Assembly (NCBI RefSeq): GCF_003669035.1
Contig: NZ_CP033070.1
Span: 248,001-312,000, forward strand
Source: Chryseobacterium sp. 3008163
GTDB lineage: Bacteria > Bacteroidota > Bacteroidia > Flavobacteriales > Weeksellaceae
Length of the DNA: 64,000 bases
Direction of reading: 5' to 3'
The position numbers were made by a program, and so were the translations under genes. Of the stretch, positions 27,758-35,645 are shown in pieces. Each line of letters starts with the position of its first letter. The first letter of the stretch is position 1. The notes under the pieces were generated by a model, which made no database searches, was not told the origin of the DNA, and was given only the letters and a program-made list of their open reading frames with translations.

Positions 27758-30742
27758 ATGGAAAAAAAATACATATCCGATCTTAAAGCTCAGTTCATAG
27801 ATACGTACCAAAAAGTTATGATAGAAAATGGAGCAAACCCAGCACCAAGAGCCGTATTCAGAAAACAACATGGTGTAGTACATGGAGAATTAAGTTTAAC
27901 CAATAACTTACCGGTTGAAAAATTAGTAGGTGATCTTGGTTTCTTTGGAATTAAAGATAATTTCAAGTGTGTACTGCGTTTTTCAAGTGATACAGCCCCT
28001 AAAAAAACAGATGTAAAGTCTACCATTGGTTTGGGTTTAAAGATCTTTGATCTACCGAATAATGCTGAAGGGTTTGGCGGAGCAAATACAGACTTTATAT
28101 TTCAAAATATTGATGTGTTTTTTGCTCAAAATGCACAACAAATGGTAGAATTCACTCAAATTTCCTCTTCTGGTGATATCAACCAATTAAATGAATATTA
28201 TAGAGAAAACAAAGAAGTGAAACGTATTTTAGACCAAATGGAAAAATACGAAGACAGTTGTTTAACTACTGCATACTACCCTATCATCCCATTCCGATTA
28301 GGTGAAAAACATATGATAAAACTACGGCTTAAACCAGCAGTTGAAGAAAATTTCCCTGTCATTATGAAGCAGAAAGATTATCTCGCTAAAGATTTACAGC
28401 AAAAATTATCTAATGATTCTTTCCAATTTATTCTTGAAGGACAGATTAAAGAGATCGATGAAAAAATAGCAGATGATCTACAATTAAAATGGGATGAAAG
28501 TTTTATTGAAATTGGTAGATTAAACCTTCCCAAACAAGATTTGAATCTGATTGGAATGAAAGAACTTGGTGATCATATTAATTTTAATTGTTGGCGTATA
28601 AATTCATTGAATCAACCTCTAGGTAGCATTGCTGAAGCAAGAAGAGATGTTTACAAATATGGTGCAGAAACTAGATACAGTGCTAATGCCTTAGAGTTCA
28701 GAGAACCAAAAGGAGAAGTTTGCCCTTTTCATGCACAAAATAAAGATGAAAAAATAGTTGACCACGAAATTGTGAGTGCTGCAATATATCCTTCAATAGG
28801 CATTATGCGTGTAGGAAATAGTGATGAGTACTATATAGGGCCACAAGTTCCAGAACCCATCATGTCAAATGATCTTTCTTTTTATAGGGATAGAGAAGGC
28901 AAAATTAAAAGACAAGCAGCAGAATTTAGAATATATGGTCTGAATATTAAAGGAGAAGTTGTAAAAGAACTTACCCACCCTCATATTAAAGACAAAGTTG
29001 AAATTGATTGGTCGTGCCATTTGGCCAACCAAAAAGCAGCTTGGTATCAATTTAATCTTGCATTAGATATTCCGGAAGCCAATGAAGATGAATATAAATA
29101 TTCATTTAAAAGAAATTCAGAGATCCTAGATCGTATGAGCCTCGTTATTGATGGAGGTGTAAAAAATATAAATAGTAAATCGATCAACAAATCAGCAAAA
29201 TTTAAAGGGAAATTTTTAAGAAACACAGAAGTTTATCTTGGAGAAATGTTTTTTGATAAAAATTCACCAAATTCCAAAAGGTTACATGTACTTGGAGGTA
29301 AAGGTATATCCAAAAATGTTAAAAATGAAATTGCTTTAGATTTTGCAAATAATGATGGCTGGTATGATGACACTTCTGATGGACCAGTAACAGCAATTGT
29401 AAAATTCAATAATAAGGAAATCAATGTAAAACCTGCTTGGGTAATTTGTGCACCTCCAGATTATGCTCCTGTACAACAATCGGTAAGAACAATGTGGGAT
29501 TTAATGAGAGATCTATCTGTAAGAGAACTTAATTTGCCTTCTCCACTTAGTCCTTCATTCTCTTATGATATATTTCCTATCTTTAAGAGAATGACAGAGC
29601 TACAGTGGGTAAACAAAGGTTTTTTAACCACTTTTGGGTTCAATGGAGCTTATAATTTCAATGAAAATATATGGATTGAAAAATTAAGAGACGGAACTAT
29701 GAATAACTTAGAATTCAGAAGACAAATGTTTAATCAGTTTAGGCAGTTTGATCTCCCTGGTTCTCAATCTCCAGCTTTATGGCCTTGGCTATATGGAGAT
29801 GCTACGGAAATAATAGGAACCGGAAGTCCTAGACAGCATAGTACACTTACGAATCTGCAAATCAAAATGTTGCAGCAATGGGTAGATGGTAATTTTATTG
29901 ATGATTGGGATAAATATAAAACCAATTATATTAGTCCTAAACCTTTAGATGAATATCCTGTAGAGGAGCAAGCTGACTTACTTACAAGAGCTGCTTTAGA
30001 TTTTTGTTTAGCAGATGCTTTCCATCCAGGTTGCGAAATGACATGGCCGGTAAGGATATCTTCTATGTATGATTCTCCTTTTAGATTTAAATTTGATAAA
30101 GATCATCTTATTAAAGACAACCTTGATTACGGTCCTTTTATAGATCAAACGTTACTTAATAAAATAGTTAACCCTTTCGAATTTCAAGTTGCAGGTGGTA
30201 TAACACGTTGGATGGCTATTCCTTGGCAAACAGATACAGCCTCTTGTAAAGACGGATACGACAGTTCATATGACTCTTATATTCCAACATTTTGGCCAGC
30301 ACGAGTGCCTAATGAAATTATTACTTACAAGCAATTTAAAGCTTTACAAGAAAAACAAGGAAATCCAGAAGAGCAATTAGAGATATTTAATCAACGTTTT
30401 GAGTGGTTAGAAGATTTACCGGGTAAACCCACCATTTATTCCCCATATCAAGAGATTATTAATAAAATGATTACTCATTTTGATTCTGTGGGCACAGTGT
30501 TACCTATGAAATTAGACGAAACAAATACGAATAATGATAACACTAAAGTTCCAGATACGGTACAAGTTGCTTTAACCAGCTCATACACTAAAATTATAAA
30601 TATCATTTTAAAAGAGACCAGACAAAATCTAATAGATAATGTCGCAAAAGATAAGGTAATTGAAATAATATCAGATAATGTATTAAATTCTTCCAGATTA
30701 CAAATTGACGAAGATCTAAAAAAGAAGCGGAGCATATATTAA
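27758..30742 (+). CDS. Catalase-like domain fused to a LodA/GoxA-type quinoprotein amino-acid oxidase
   Basis: Residues 1-320 match the y4iL/SrpA-type catalase branch: RAVFRKQHGVVHGELSL with the distal His, CVLRFSSDTAPKK, and a C-terminal NCWRINSLNQPLGSIAEARRDVY with the likely heme-ligand tyrosine. Residues 335-910 match LodA/GoxA, cysteine-tryptophylquinone enzymes: VSAAIYPSIGIMRVGNS, then WVICAPPDYAPV, FCLADAFHPGCE (candidate quinone Cys750) and RWMAIPWQTD (candidate Trp823). A helical tail follows. The frame ends in LKKKRSIY at 30742, but a slip on A AAA AAG at 30718 opens 50 more codons to 30876. Family members oxidise lysine or glycine and release H2O2, which the fused catalase could remove. 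The LodB-like gene follows. No signal peptide. Confidence 0.8.
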   Translation: MEKKYISDLKAQFIDTYQKVMIENGANPAPRAVFRKQHGVVHGELSLTNNLPVEKLVGDLGFFGIKDNFKCVLRFSSDTAPKKTDVKSTIGLGLKIFDLPNNAEGFGGANTDFIFQNIDVFFAQNAQQMVEFTQISSSGDINQLNEYYRENKEVKRILDQMEKYEDSCLTTAYYPIIPFRLGEKHMIKLRLKPAVEENFPVIMKQKDYLAKDLQQKLSNDSFQFILEGQIKEIDEKIADDLQLKWDESFIEIGRLNLPKQDLNLIGMKELGDHINFNCWRINSLNQPLGSIAEARRDVYKYGAETRYSANALEFREPKGEVCPFHAQNKDEKIVDHEIVSAAIYPSIGIMRVGNSDEYYIGPQVPEPIMSNDLSFYRDREGKIKRQAAEFRIYGLNIKGEVVKELTHPHIKDKVEIDWSCHLANQKAAWYQFNLALDIPEANEDEYKYSFKRNSEILDRMSLVIDGGVKNINSKSINKSAKFKGKFLRNTEVYLGEMFFDKNSPNSKRLHVLGGKGISKNVKNEIALDFANNDGWYDDTSDGPVTAIVKFNNKEINVKPAWVICAPPDYAPVQQSVRTMWDLMRDLSVRELNLPSPLSPSFSYDIFPIFKRMTELQWVNKGFLTTFGFNGAYNFNENIWIEKLRDGTMNNLEFRRQMFNQFRQFDLPGSQSPALWPWLYGDATEIIGTGSPRQHSTLTNLQIKMLQQWVDGNFIDDWDKYKTNYISPKPLDEYPVEEQADLLTRAALDFCLADAFHPGCEMTWPVRISSMYDSPFRFKFDKDHLIKDNLDYGPFIDQTLLNKIVNPFEFQVAGGITRWMAIPWQTDTASCKDGYDSSYDSYIPTFWPARVPNEIITYKQFKALQEKQGNPEEQLEIFNQRFEWLEDLPGKPTIYSPYQEIINKMITHFDSVGTVLPMKLDETNTNNDNTKVPDTVQVALTSSYTKIINIILKETRQNLIDNVAKDKVIEIISDNVLNSSRLQIDEDLKKKRSIY

Positions 30743-30876
30743 ATAACTCAGAAGCATTAGAAAATCTACTGTCAAAAGTTCAAGAAATGAATGAAAATTT
30801 ACAAATAGAATATGTTAAACCAAATGAAAAAATAGTAACTATTCATGAAAGATTTAGAAGACGTTTTAATTCTTAA
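30718..30876 (+). other. Slippery heptamer and -1 frame extension of the catalase-LodA gene
   Basis: The zero-frame codons CTA AAA AAG contain A AAA AAG, the same heptamer used by E. coli dnaX. A -1 shift reads KKEAEHILNNSEALENLLSK through HERFRRRFNS and stops at 30874-30876, just two bases before the next ATG. The extension continues the coiled-coil character of the preceding residues and restores tight operon spacing. A missing A in the sequence would give the same reading. Confidence 0.55.
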
Positions 30877-30878
30877 TA

Positions 30879-32000
30879 ATGAATAACTATTTTGACATTA
30901 TAATTATTGGAGGAGGTATAGCAGGCTGTATCGCTGCTCTGCACCTCCATTTGTTTTACAAAATTTTAGTCATTGAAAAACCAGAGAACACAAATGTTTT
31001 ACATGGGGAAACTTTAGTTGCATCCAGTAGACGTATTTTTAGTGAATTAGGAATTGATATTGATGCAATAATGCAAAATCCATTGGTTGGCAAACCTACA
31101 ATTGGTATGCAGTCATATTGGGGAACCCCTCATCCTATCATGCAAGATAGCATACAGAATCCTGAAGGTCACGGCTGGTCTATCGATAAGAATAATTTTG
31201 TAAATGAATTACAAAAAATAACAAGCGAGCGAGGTATTAAAATCATTAGAGAAAATATTGTTAGTGTTTTAGAAGAGTCTCAACAATGGGCTTTTATCAC
31301 AAAGACAAAGGAGGGTTTTGAAAATAATTATCACGCTAAATTTATCGTAGATGCTTCAGGACGTAGAAGTTTGATGGCTCAAAAAATGAACATCAAGCAT
31401 CTCAAAAAAGATCAACTTATTGGGATTCATGGAAGTATACACATTCCAACTATAAAAGAACTTTCTACAATCTATACTGTTGAAAATGGATGGTGGTATA
31501 TTACCAAACTGCCTAATAATAAACACTTGATCAGTTTCTTTACAGATTCCGATTTATGTGATAAAAAGTTGACAAAAGATGGAGAATTTTTTAAAAATTA
31601 TTTTTTAGCTGAAAAAGATTTAATTAAAATTTTAGAAATTAAAGAAGAAATATTAGATTATGAATTTTTAGGTACAAAAGCATCACATTCGTCCTATCTA
31701 AAATTTCCAATACAATCGAATTGGATATCCATTGGAGATGCATGCTTAACCTTTGACCCATTATCTTCTCAAGGAATGTTTAATGCTTTAGCAATGGCCG
31801 CACAATACTCCAAATTGATAATTAAATCGAATGTCGTTCATACCTTATCAGAAAACATTAAAAATGCATTTACAGCAGAATACAATCGTATTGCAGAAAA
31901 TATTTGGTCTCATTATGAATATCATCATTACATCTATTACAGGATGGAAAAAAGATGGCCCAACCAATTATTTTGGAATAGGCGTCACTATCTTAAATAA
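30879..32000 (+). CDS. LodB-like FAD-dependent flavoprotein
   Basis: The 373-residue protein has an FAD-binding IIIIGGGIAGCIAAL at the N terminus, a central KFIVDASGRRSLMAQKM, and SIGDACLTFDPLSSQGMFNALAMA as the second FAD motif. This is the tryptophan-halogenase/monooxygenase-like fold of LodB. In Marinomonas, LodB is needed to build the cysteine-tryptophylquinone cofactor of LodA. Its place directly after the LodA-like gene, two bases from the extended reading, supports the same maturation role here. It should be cytoplasmic, as must the immature oxidase. Confidence 0.85.
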   Translation: MNNYFDIIIIGGGIAGCIAALHLHLFYKILVIEKPENTNVLHGETLVASSRRIFSELGIDIDAIMQNPLVGKPTIGMQSYWGTPHPIMQDSIQNPEGHGWSIDKNNFVNELQKITSERGIKIIRENIVSVLEESQQWAFITKTKEGFENNYHAKFIVDASGRRSLMAQKMNIKHLKKDQLIGIHGSIHIPTIKELSTIYTVENGWWYITKLPNNKHLISFFTDSDLCDKKLTKDGEFFKNYFLAEKDLIKILEIKEEILDYEFLGTKASHSSYLKFPIQSNWISIGDACLTFDPLSSQGMFNALAMAAQYSKLIIKSNVVHTLSENIKNAFTAEYNRIAENIWSHYEYHHYIYYRMEKRWPNQLFWNRRHYLK

Positions 32001-32424
32001 GCATGATTGATGAAATTAAGTTATGAGATTTACTTAAAATTAATTCCAAGGTGACTATCTACTTCTATGTACCAACAGAAAATTTCTTACCTATTTTCAT
32101 GAAAATTGTAATCAGCCTCAATTAAAAATAATTTTAAGAACATCATCTATTTGGTGCAGGAAAATATATAGTTGCCTACATTTAGGTGACCATATACTTG
32201 AATGTACCAAATTGTAATTTTACATAAAAAACCAATTTTACTACTTATTGACCAATAAACTAGATTATAAAATAAGTGAAATTATAGTTCTTTGATTCGG
32301 TACATTCAAGTATATAATTGCCTTTCATTTTGATAATAAAAGTTTTCAAAGGTGAAATTTCTCAATACTGATCAAAAAATCAATAATTTAGAAAAAATCA
32401 TCTATATTATTTTGTTTTTACTTT
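32001..32424. other. Non-coding DNA with repeats, right border of the LodA locus
   Basis: No coding frame is seen in this 424-base AT-rich stretch between two opposite genes. It contains three copies of a 17-25-bp motif described as a separate repeat. No GC-rich terminator stem was found. Confidence 0.5.
32050..32315. repeat. Three-copy motif, two direct and one inverted
   Basis: GGTGACTATCTACTTCTATGT at 32050-32070 (continuing ACCA) is repeated with a few changes at 32186-32209 as GGTGACCATATACTTGAATG, and its core ATATACTTGAATGTACC occurs inverted and perfect at 32299-32315. The second and third copies are 17-bp inverted repeats 90 bases apart and may be ends of a small non-autonomous element or a duplicated operator. 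Confidence 0.55.
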
Positions 32425-32976
32425 TTAAAAGTCATATCCAATTTTAAAACTTAAATCCAATACTGCTTCGGTAACATTGTTATTAGTTGTAAATGCTGTA
32501 CCAATTCCTAATCCTACTCTAAACTCATAATTAAAATTATTAGCAAAATTCCTTCTGAATCCATATGTTGGTATCACATTGATTTGATTTGAAAGACTCA
32601 CATTTTTGGCATTGGAGATAACAAACCAATCCGGTATATAACGAATCTGTAATCCGACATAGTTAGCAGAATTATTTTTCGTTTTACTTCCATTTTCAGC
32701 GCGCTTAGAAATATTGTAATAATATTTTGGTTGTAATGTAAATGAAGGATAGAAAACAAAGCCCGTTTTTCCATAAAGATCTCCACCCCAAATCGCAGGA
32801 AACAAACTAGCCTCCAGCCGCAAAGTGGTTTTGCTGGCAATCTTTGTTTCATTATAAAAATCTAAACCGAAAAGCCCTATTTGAGCACCAGTAATATTTT
32901 TTTCAACATTCTTATCTTGCGCCATTCCATATATAGATAGTAAAGCGAATGATATCAAATAAAATTGTTTTTTCAT
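32425..32976 (-). CDS. Predicted outer-membrane beta-barrel protein
   Basis: The 183-residue product has a signal peptide (MKKQFYLISFALLSIYGMAQ) and alternating hydrophobic/aromatic strands (LGIGTAFTTNN, AVLDLSFKIGYDF), ending in an aromatic residue as barrel proteins do. Small barrels of this kind are abundant in flavobacteria, and the function is unknown. It stands alone on the minus strand. Confidence 0.65.
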   Translation of the reverse strand: MKKQFYLISFALLSIYGMAQDKNVEKNITGAQIGLFGLDFYNETKIASKTTLRLEASLFPAIWGGDLYGKTGFVFYPSFTLQPKYYYNISKRAENGSKTKNNSANYVGLQIRYIPDWFVISNAKNVSLSNQINVIPTYGFRRNFANNFNYEFRVGLGIGTAFTTNNNVTEAVLDLSFKIGYDF

Positions 32977-33129
32977 AGCTCTAATTTAATTGTGTTTTTT
33001 AATGATATTTCTTGTAACATAACTGTAATGATTCTACTCACAAGGGATCAAAGTCACAAAACTAAGAAAATAAATCATTTAGTGAAGAAAATACATCAAT
33101 TCAAACATGAAAATCCGTTAATTGATAAC

Positions 33130-33157
33130 AAAAATGCCCAGCTTTTAGGCTGAGCAT
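33130..33157 (-). terminator. Rho-independent terminator for the pectate lyase gene
   Basis: On the minus strand ATGCTCAGC and GCTGGGCAT form a 9-bp stem with one G-U pair, a six-base loop and a following run of five T. It lies about 33 bases beyond the pectate lyase stop codon. Confidence 0.7.
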
Positions 33158-33189
33158 CCGTATGATTCTTTGATAAACAATATATTACA

Positions 33190-34322
33190 CTAAAAAATTT
33201 CACAAATATTACCACTTAAAGTAGCCCCTGCATTTGCCATAACATCAGACTTCACAGAACCTACAGGTAATTTTGCAATGGTATAAGGAGGAGAAAATGC
33301 TGTACCGCTTCCTGCTTTATTGCCTGTCACATTGGTGAAAGTACTTCCTGTTTCTGTGACCGCCGTGTATCCGCTCATAAGATCAATGGGCTGCTTAACA
33401 TTTTCAAAGACATTTCTTTCAACAAGAATATTTGCCTGAACTCCTGCAGCAATACATTTATTGCTTACCGTGCTGTTGAAGTAACTGTTAAGGATGTGAA
33501 TCTTCCCGAAACGTACTCTAGGCATGCGTTCTCTGCATCCTTGAGCCCACCAACAACGGACGAATGTAACATTTAGCTTACCTGCGTCAGCGGTAGCACC
33601 GTCACTGGATCCTATGAGATTCGAGAATCGGTGATCATCAGTTCCCCCTGATCCTCCAGGTTTTGGAGCCTTAAGATAGTGAAATTTGGTATAAGATACG
33701 GTGATGAAGTTTGATTTATTCTTAATATCAAAATTTCCATCTACCCCATCTCTGAACTCACAATGATCAATCCATACATTACGGCAATCATCAATAATTG
33801 CATTATCCCAGCCATCAGTATCATAAGCTCCAGGTCCTTCGAAAATCAGATTCCTGATGATAATATTGTTGCATCTTTTGATGTTAATAATACCGGATCC
33901 ACTCTGTGTCTGATTGGTTGATACCAGCTTCGCTCCACTAGCACCGTACATTGTTTTTCCTGTTTGATCCTGAAGCGATAAACGGCTTGTTATCGTAATA
34001 GTTCCAACAACCTTAATGACTTTCACACTTGAACTTTCAACAGCTGACTTGAGCTGTGCAAAATTAGTGACCGTAGTTTCAGCCGCTGTACCACCACCAG
34101 TAGTCCCCCATTTTGGGAAGCCCATCCCGGTGCTATGCAATTCGCCAAAGGAACAACAGTTTTTTCTACCAAAGAATTTTGAGAAACATTGCCTTTCTTT
34201 TCTGTAATAACAGGGTCAAGATCAGCGTTTGTACATGATACGAATGCCAAGACAGCACTTACTGCAACCACAGATAATGTGGTTCTGAATTTGAATTTCA
34301 TAGCTAATATTTTTTGATTCAT
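33190..34322 (-). pseudogene. Pectate lyase (PL1 type) lipoprotein, one-base frameshift
   Basis: The N-terminal frame encodes a lipoprotein signal (AVLAFVSC) and reads up to LANCIAPG. The main domain then continues in another frame as MGFPKWGTTGGG to the stop at 33190. One base is missing in a short G-run (plus strand C 34126-34128). The rest has all parallel-beta-helix pectate lyase landmarks: VWIDHCEFRDGVDGNFDIK, DDHRFSNLIGSSD with acidic calcium ligands, and CRERMPRVRFGKIHILNSYF with the catalytic arginine region. If expressed intact, it would cleave polygalacturonate at the cell surface. Translation may begin at either of two ATGs (34322 or 34301). Confidence 0.8.
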
Positions 34323-34673
34323 TCAAATATATAAAATTTAATTAATACCTTAATTAAATTATTATTATATACAAATAAAATAATTATGCTACACATATTT
34401 ATTGAGAAATCGATTACAATTTATAAAATTCACAATACTAAACCAGCTTAACTTTTTCGTATTATCAAAATCCTATTAGAATCCTCTTTGTAAGATTAAA
34501 GACATCGCAATTTCAAGAGAAGCTTTCGAGGAGAAAATCACCAATTTAATACAAAACGACATTTGTCCCCAAATATGTCATCAAAAGCTATCATACATTC
34601 AATGATATATAATTGCAGTGAAAAATGAGATTAACTAAAAAGAAAGCAGCAAGGTTTTGTGCAATAAGTGGAA

Positions 34674-34715
34674 AATTCTCTAAAGCAATAACTTCAAGGA
34701 CTGCTTTAGAGAATT
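34674..34715. repeat. Perfect 14-bp inverted repeat
   Basis: AATTCTCTAAAGCA and TGCTTTAGAGAATT are exact complements separated by 14 bases. Weak T-rich sequence follows. It lies inside the relic frame at 34625, so it may be a mobile-element end rather than a terminator. Confidence 0.55.
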
Positions 34716-35142
34716 GAGTATTTTGTAATATAATTAATACTTTATTAATCGTTCGGAATATAAATGGTAAAGGTGAAGATCAAATGTACTTTTAATCCCT
34801 ATGTCCATAAAATAAGAAAGTGGGACAGCTGGCAACTGAGGATTACATAGGATAATGAAATTTATAAGGATGAGAAAAGTTGTCAAAAATCATATTTTAC
34901 CTATCTTCTTTGCGACAAGGCTGTAGAAATTAATTATCAGTATGGAAAAAAAAATTAAATAAAAGAATTTACAATTTTGCTCAAAAATTACTGATAAAAA
35001 ATGAGTTGAAAATGCTTATTACTATTATCATAAGGTTTTACAGTTCAAAAAGACTTTACAGATTTCAGAAAAATAATTAATGGTTTAAAACCATATTATA
35101 CAAGTTTAATATCCTTTTTTAATCCCAGCAAAATATATTGAC

Positions 35143-35150
35143 TATATTTG
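35143..35150 (+). promoter_or_regulatory. -7 promoter element of the TonB/ABC operon
   Basis: TATATTTG matches TAnnTTTG and ends only ten bases before the ATG at 35161. Transcription would start about four bases before the ATG, so the mRNA would be nearly leaderless unless translation starts further downstream. Confidence 0.5.
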
Positions 35151-35160
35151 CACATCTTTT

Positions 35161-35502
35161 ATGCAAAAAATAGTTAAACATTTTTTTGTCTTTTCCTTAT
35201 TGCTCATATTTTTAGCGAATGTCAGCGGAATCTCAGTATGTCTGGAACATGCAAAGCATTTGACCTCAGAACATGTTGAGAAAAAGAATTCCAAAGATGA
35301 GAAAAGTGCTAATTTTTCACAGGACGATCAATGTCAATGTGCTTTGCATCTGCAAATGAATTCATGTCTCTTTCCTGAGATTCAGAATTTAGATTTTGCT
35401 TTACAAAATATAGATCATAGCGTAATACCGCATCTAAAGGCAGTCGAATACCGTCGCCTGATTGATTATTTCTCGTCGAGAGCCCCACCCTATTTTTCAT
35501 AA
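35161..35502 (+). CDS. Secreted Cys/His-rich peptide heading a TonB-receptor operon
   Basis: The 113-residue product has a signal peptide (FFVFSLLLIFLANVSG) and a mature part with metal-binding-like residues: CLEHAKHLTSEH, DDQCQCALHLQMNSC, and a C-terminal SSRAPPYFS. Small proteins of this type often precede TonB receptors for metals in flavobacteria. Copper or iron handling in the periplasm is an inference from the Cys/His content only. A promoter -7 element lies just upstream, and a TonB receptor follows 143 bases downstream. Confidence 0.6.
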   Translation: MQKIVKHFFVFSLLLIFLANVSGISVCLEHAKHLTSEHVEKKNSKDEKSANFSQDDQCQCALHLQMNSCLFPEIQNLDFALQNIDHSVIPHLKAVEYRRLIDYFSSRAPPYFS

Positions 35503-35539
35503 GTTATCGCTGAATGATTTCAGCTGAAACTATTTCCTA

Positions 35540-35561
35540 TTACAGATTTTCCGATCTGTAA
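35540..35561 (+). other. Leader hairpin before the TonB siderophore receptor
   Basis: TTACAGAT-TTTCCG-ATCTGTAA is a perfect 8-bp stem with a six-base loop in the 143-base gap before the receptor. No T-run follows, so attenuation or an RNA-processing site is more likely than full termination. Confidence 0.4.
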
Positions 35562-35645
35562 CTATCGCCGCGTGTATATTTTACAGCAACCGAAGCGATT
35601 AATCATTAACCATTAGGGTTTTTCATACCTGTTTTACCTATTTCT

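Larger units (their letters stand above)
34323..35160. other. Long intergenic region with coding relics and a hairpin
   Basis: This 838-base stretch holds no intact gene. At 34625 a 30-codon frame starts MRLTKKKAARFCAISGKF, and near 34850-34940 a frame reads NEIYKDEKSCQKSYFTYLLC; both look like eroded coding DNA. A 14-bp inverted repeat lies at 34674-34715. The right end contains the promoter of the TonB/ABC operon. Confidence 0.45.
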
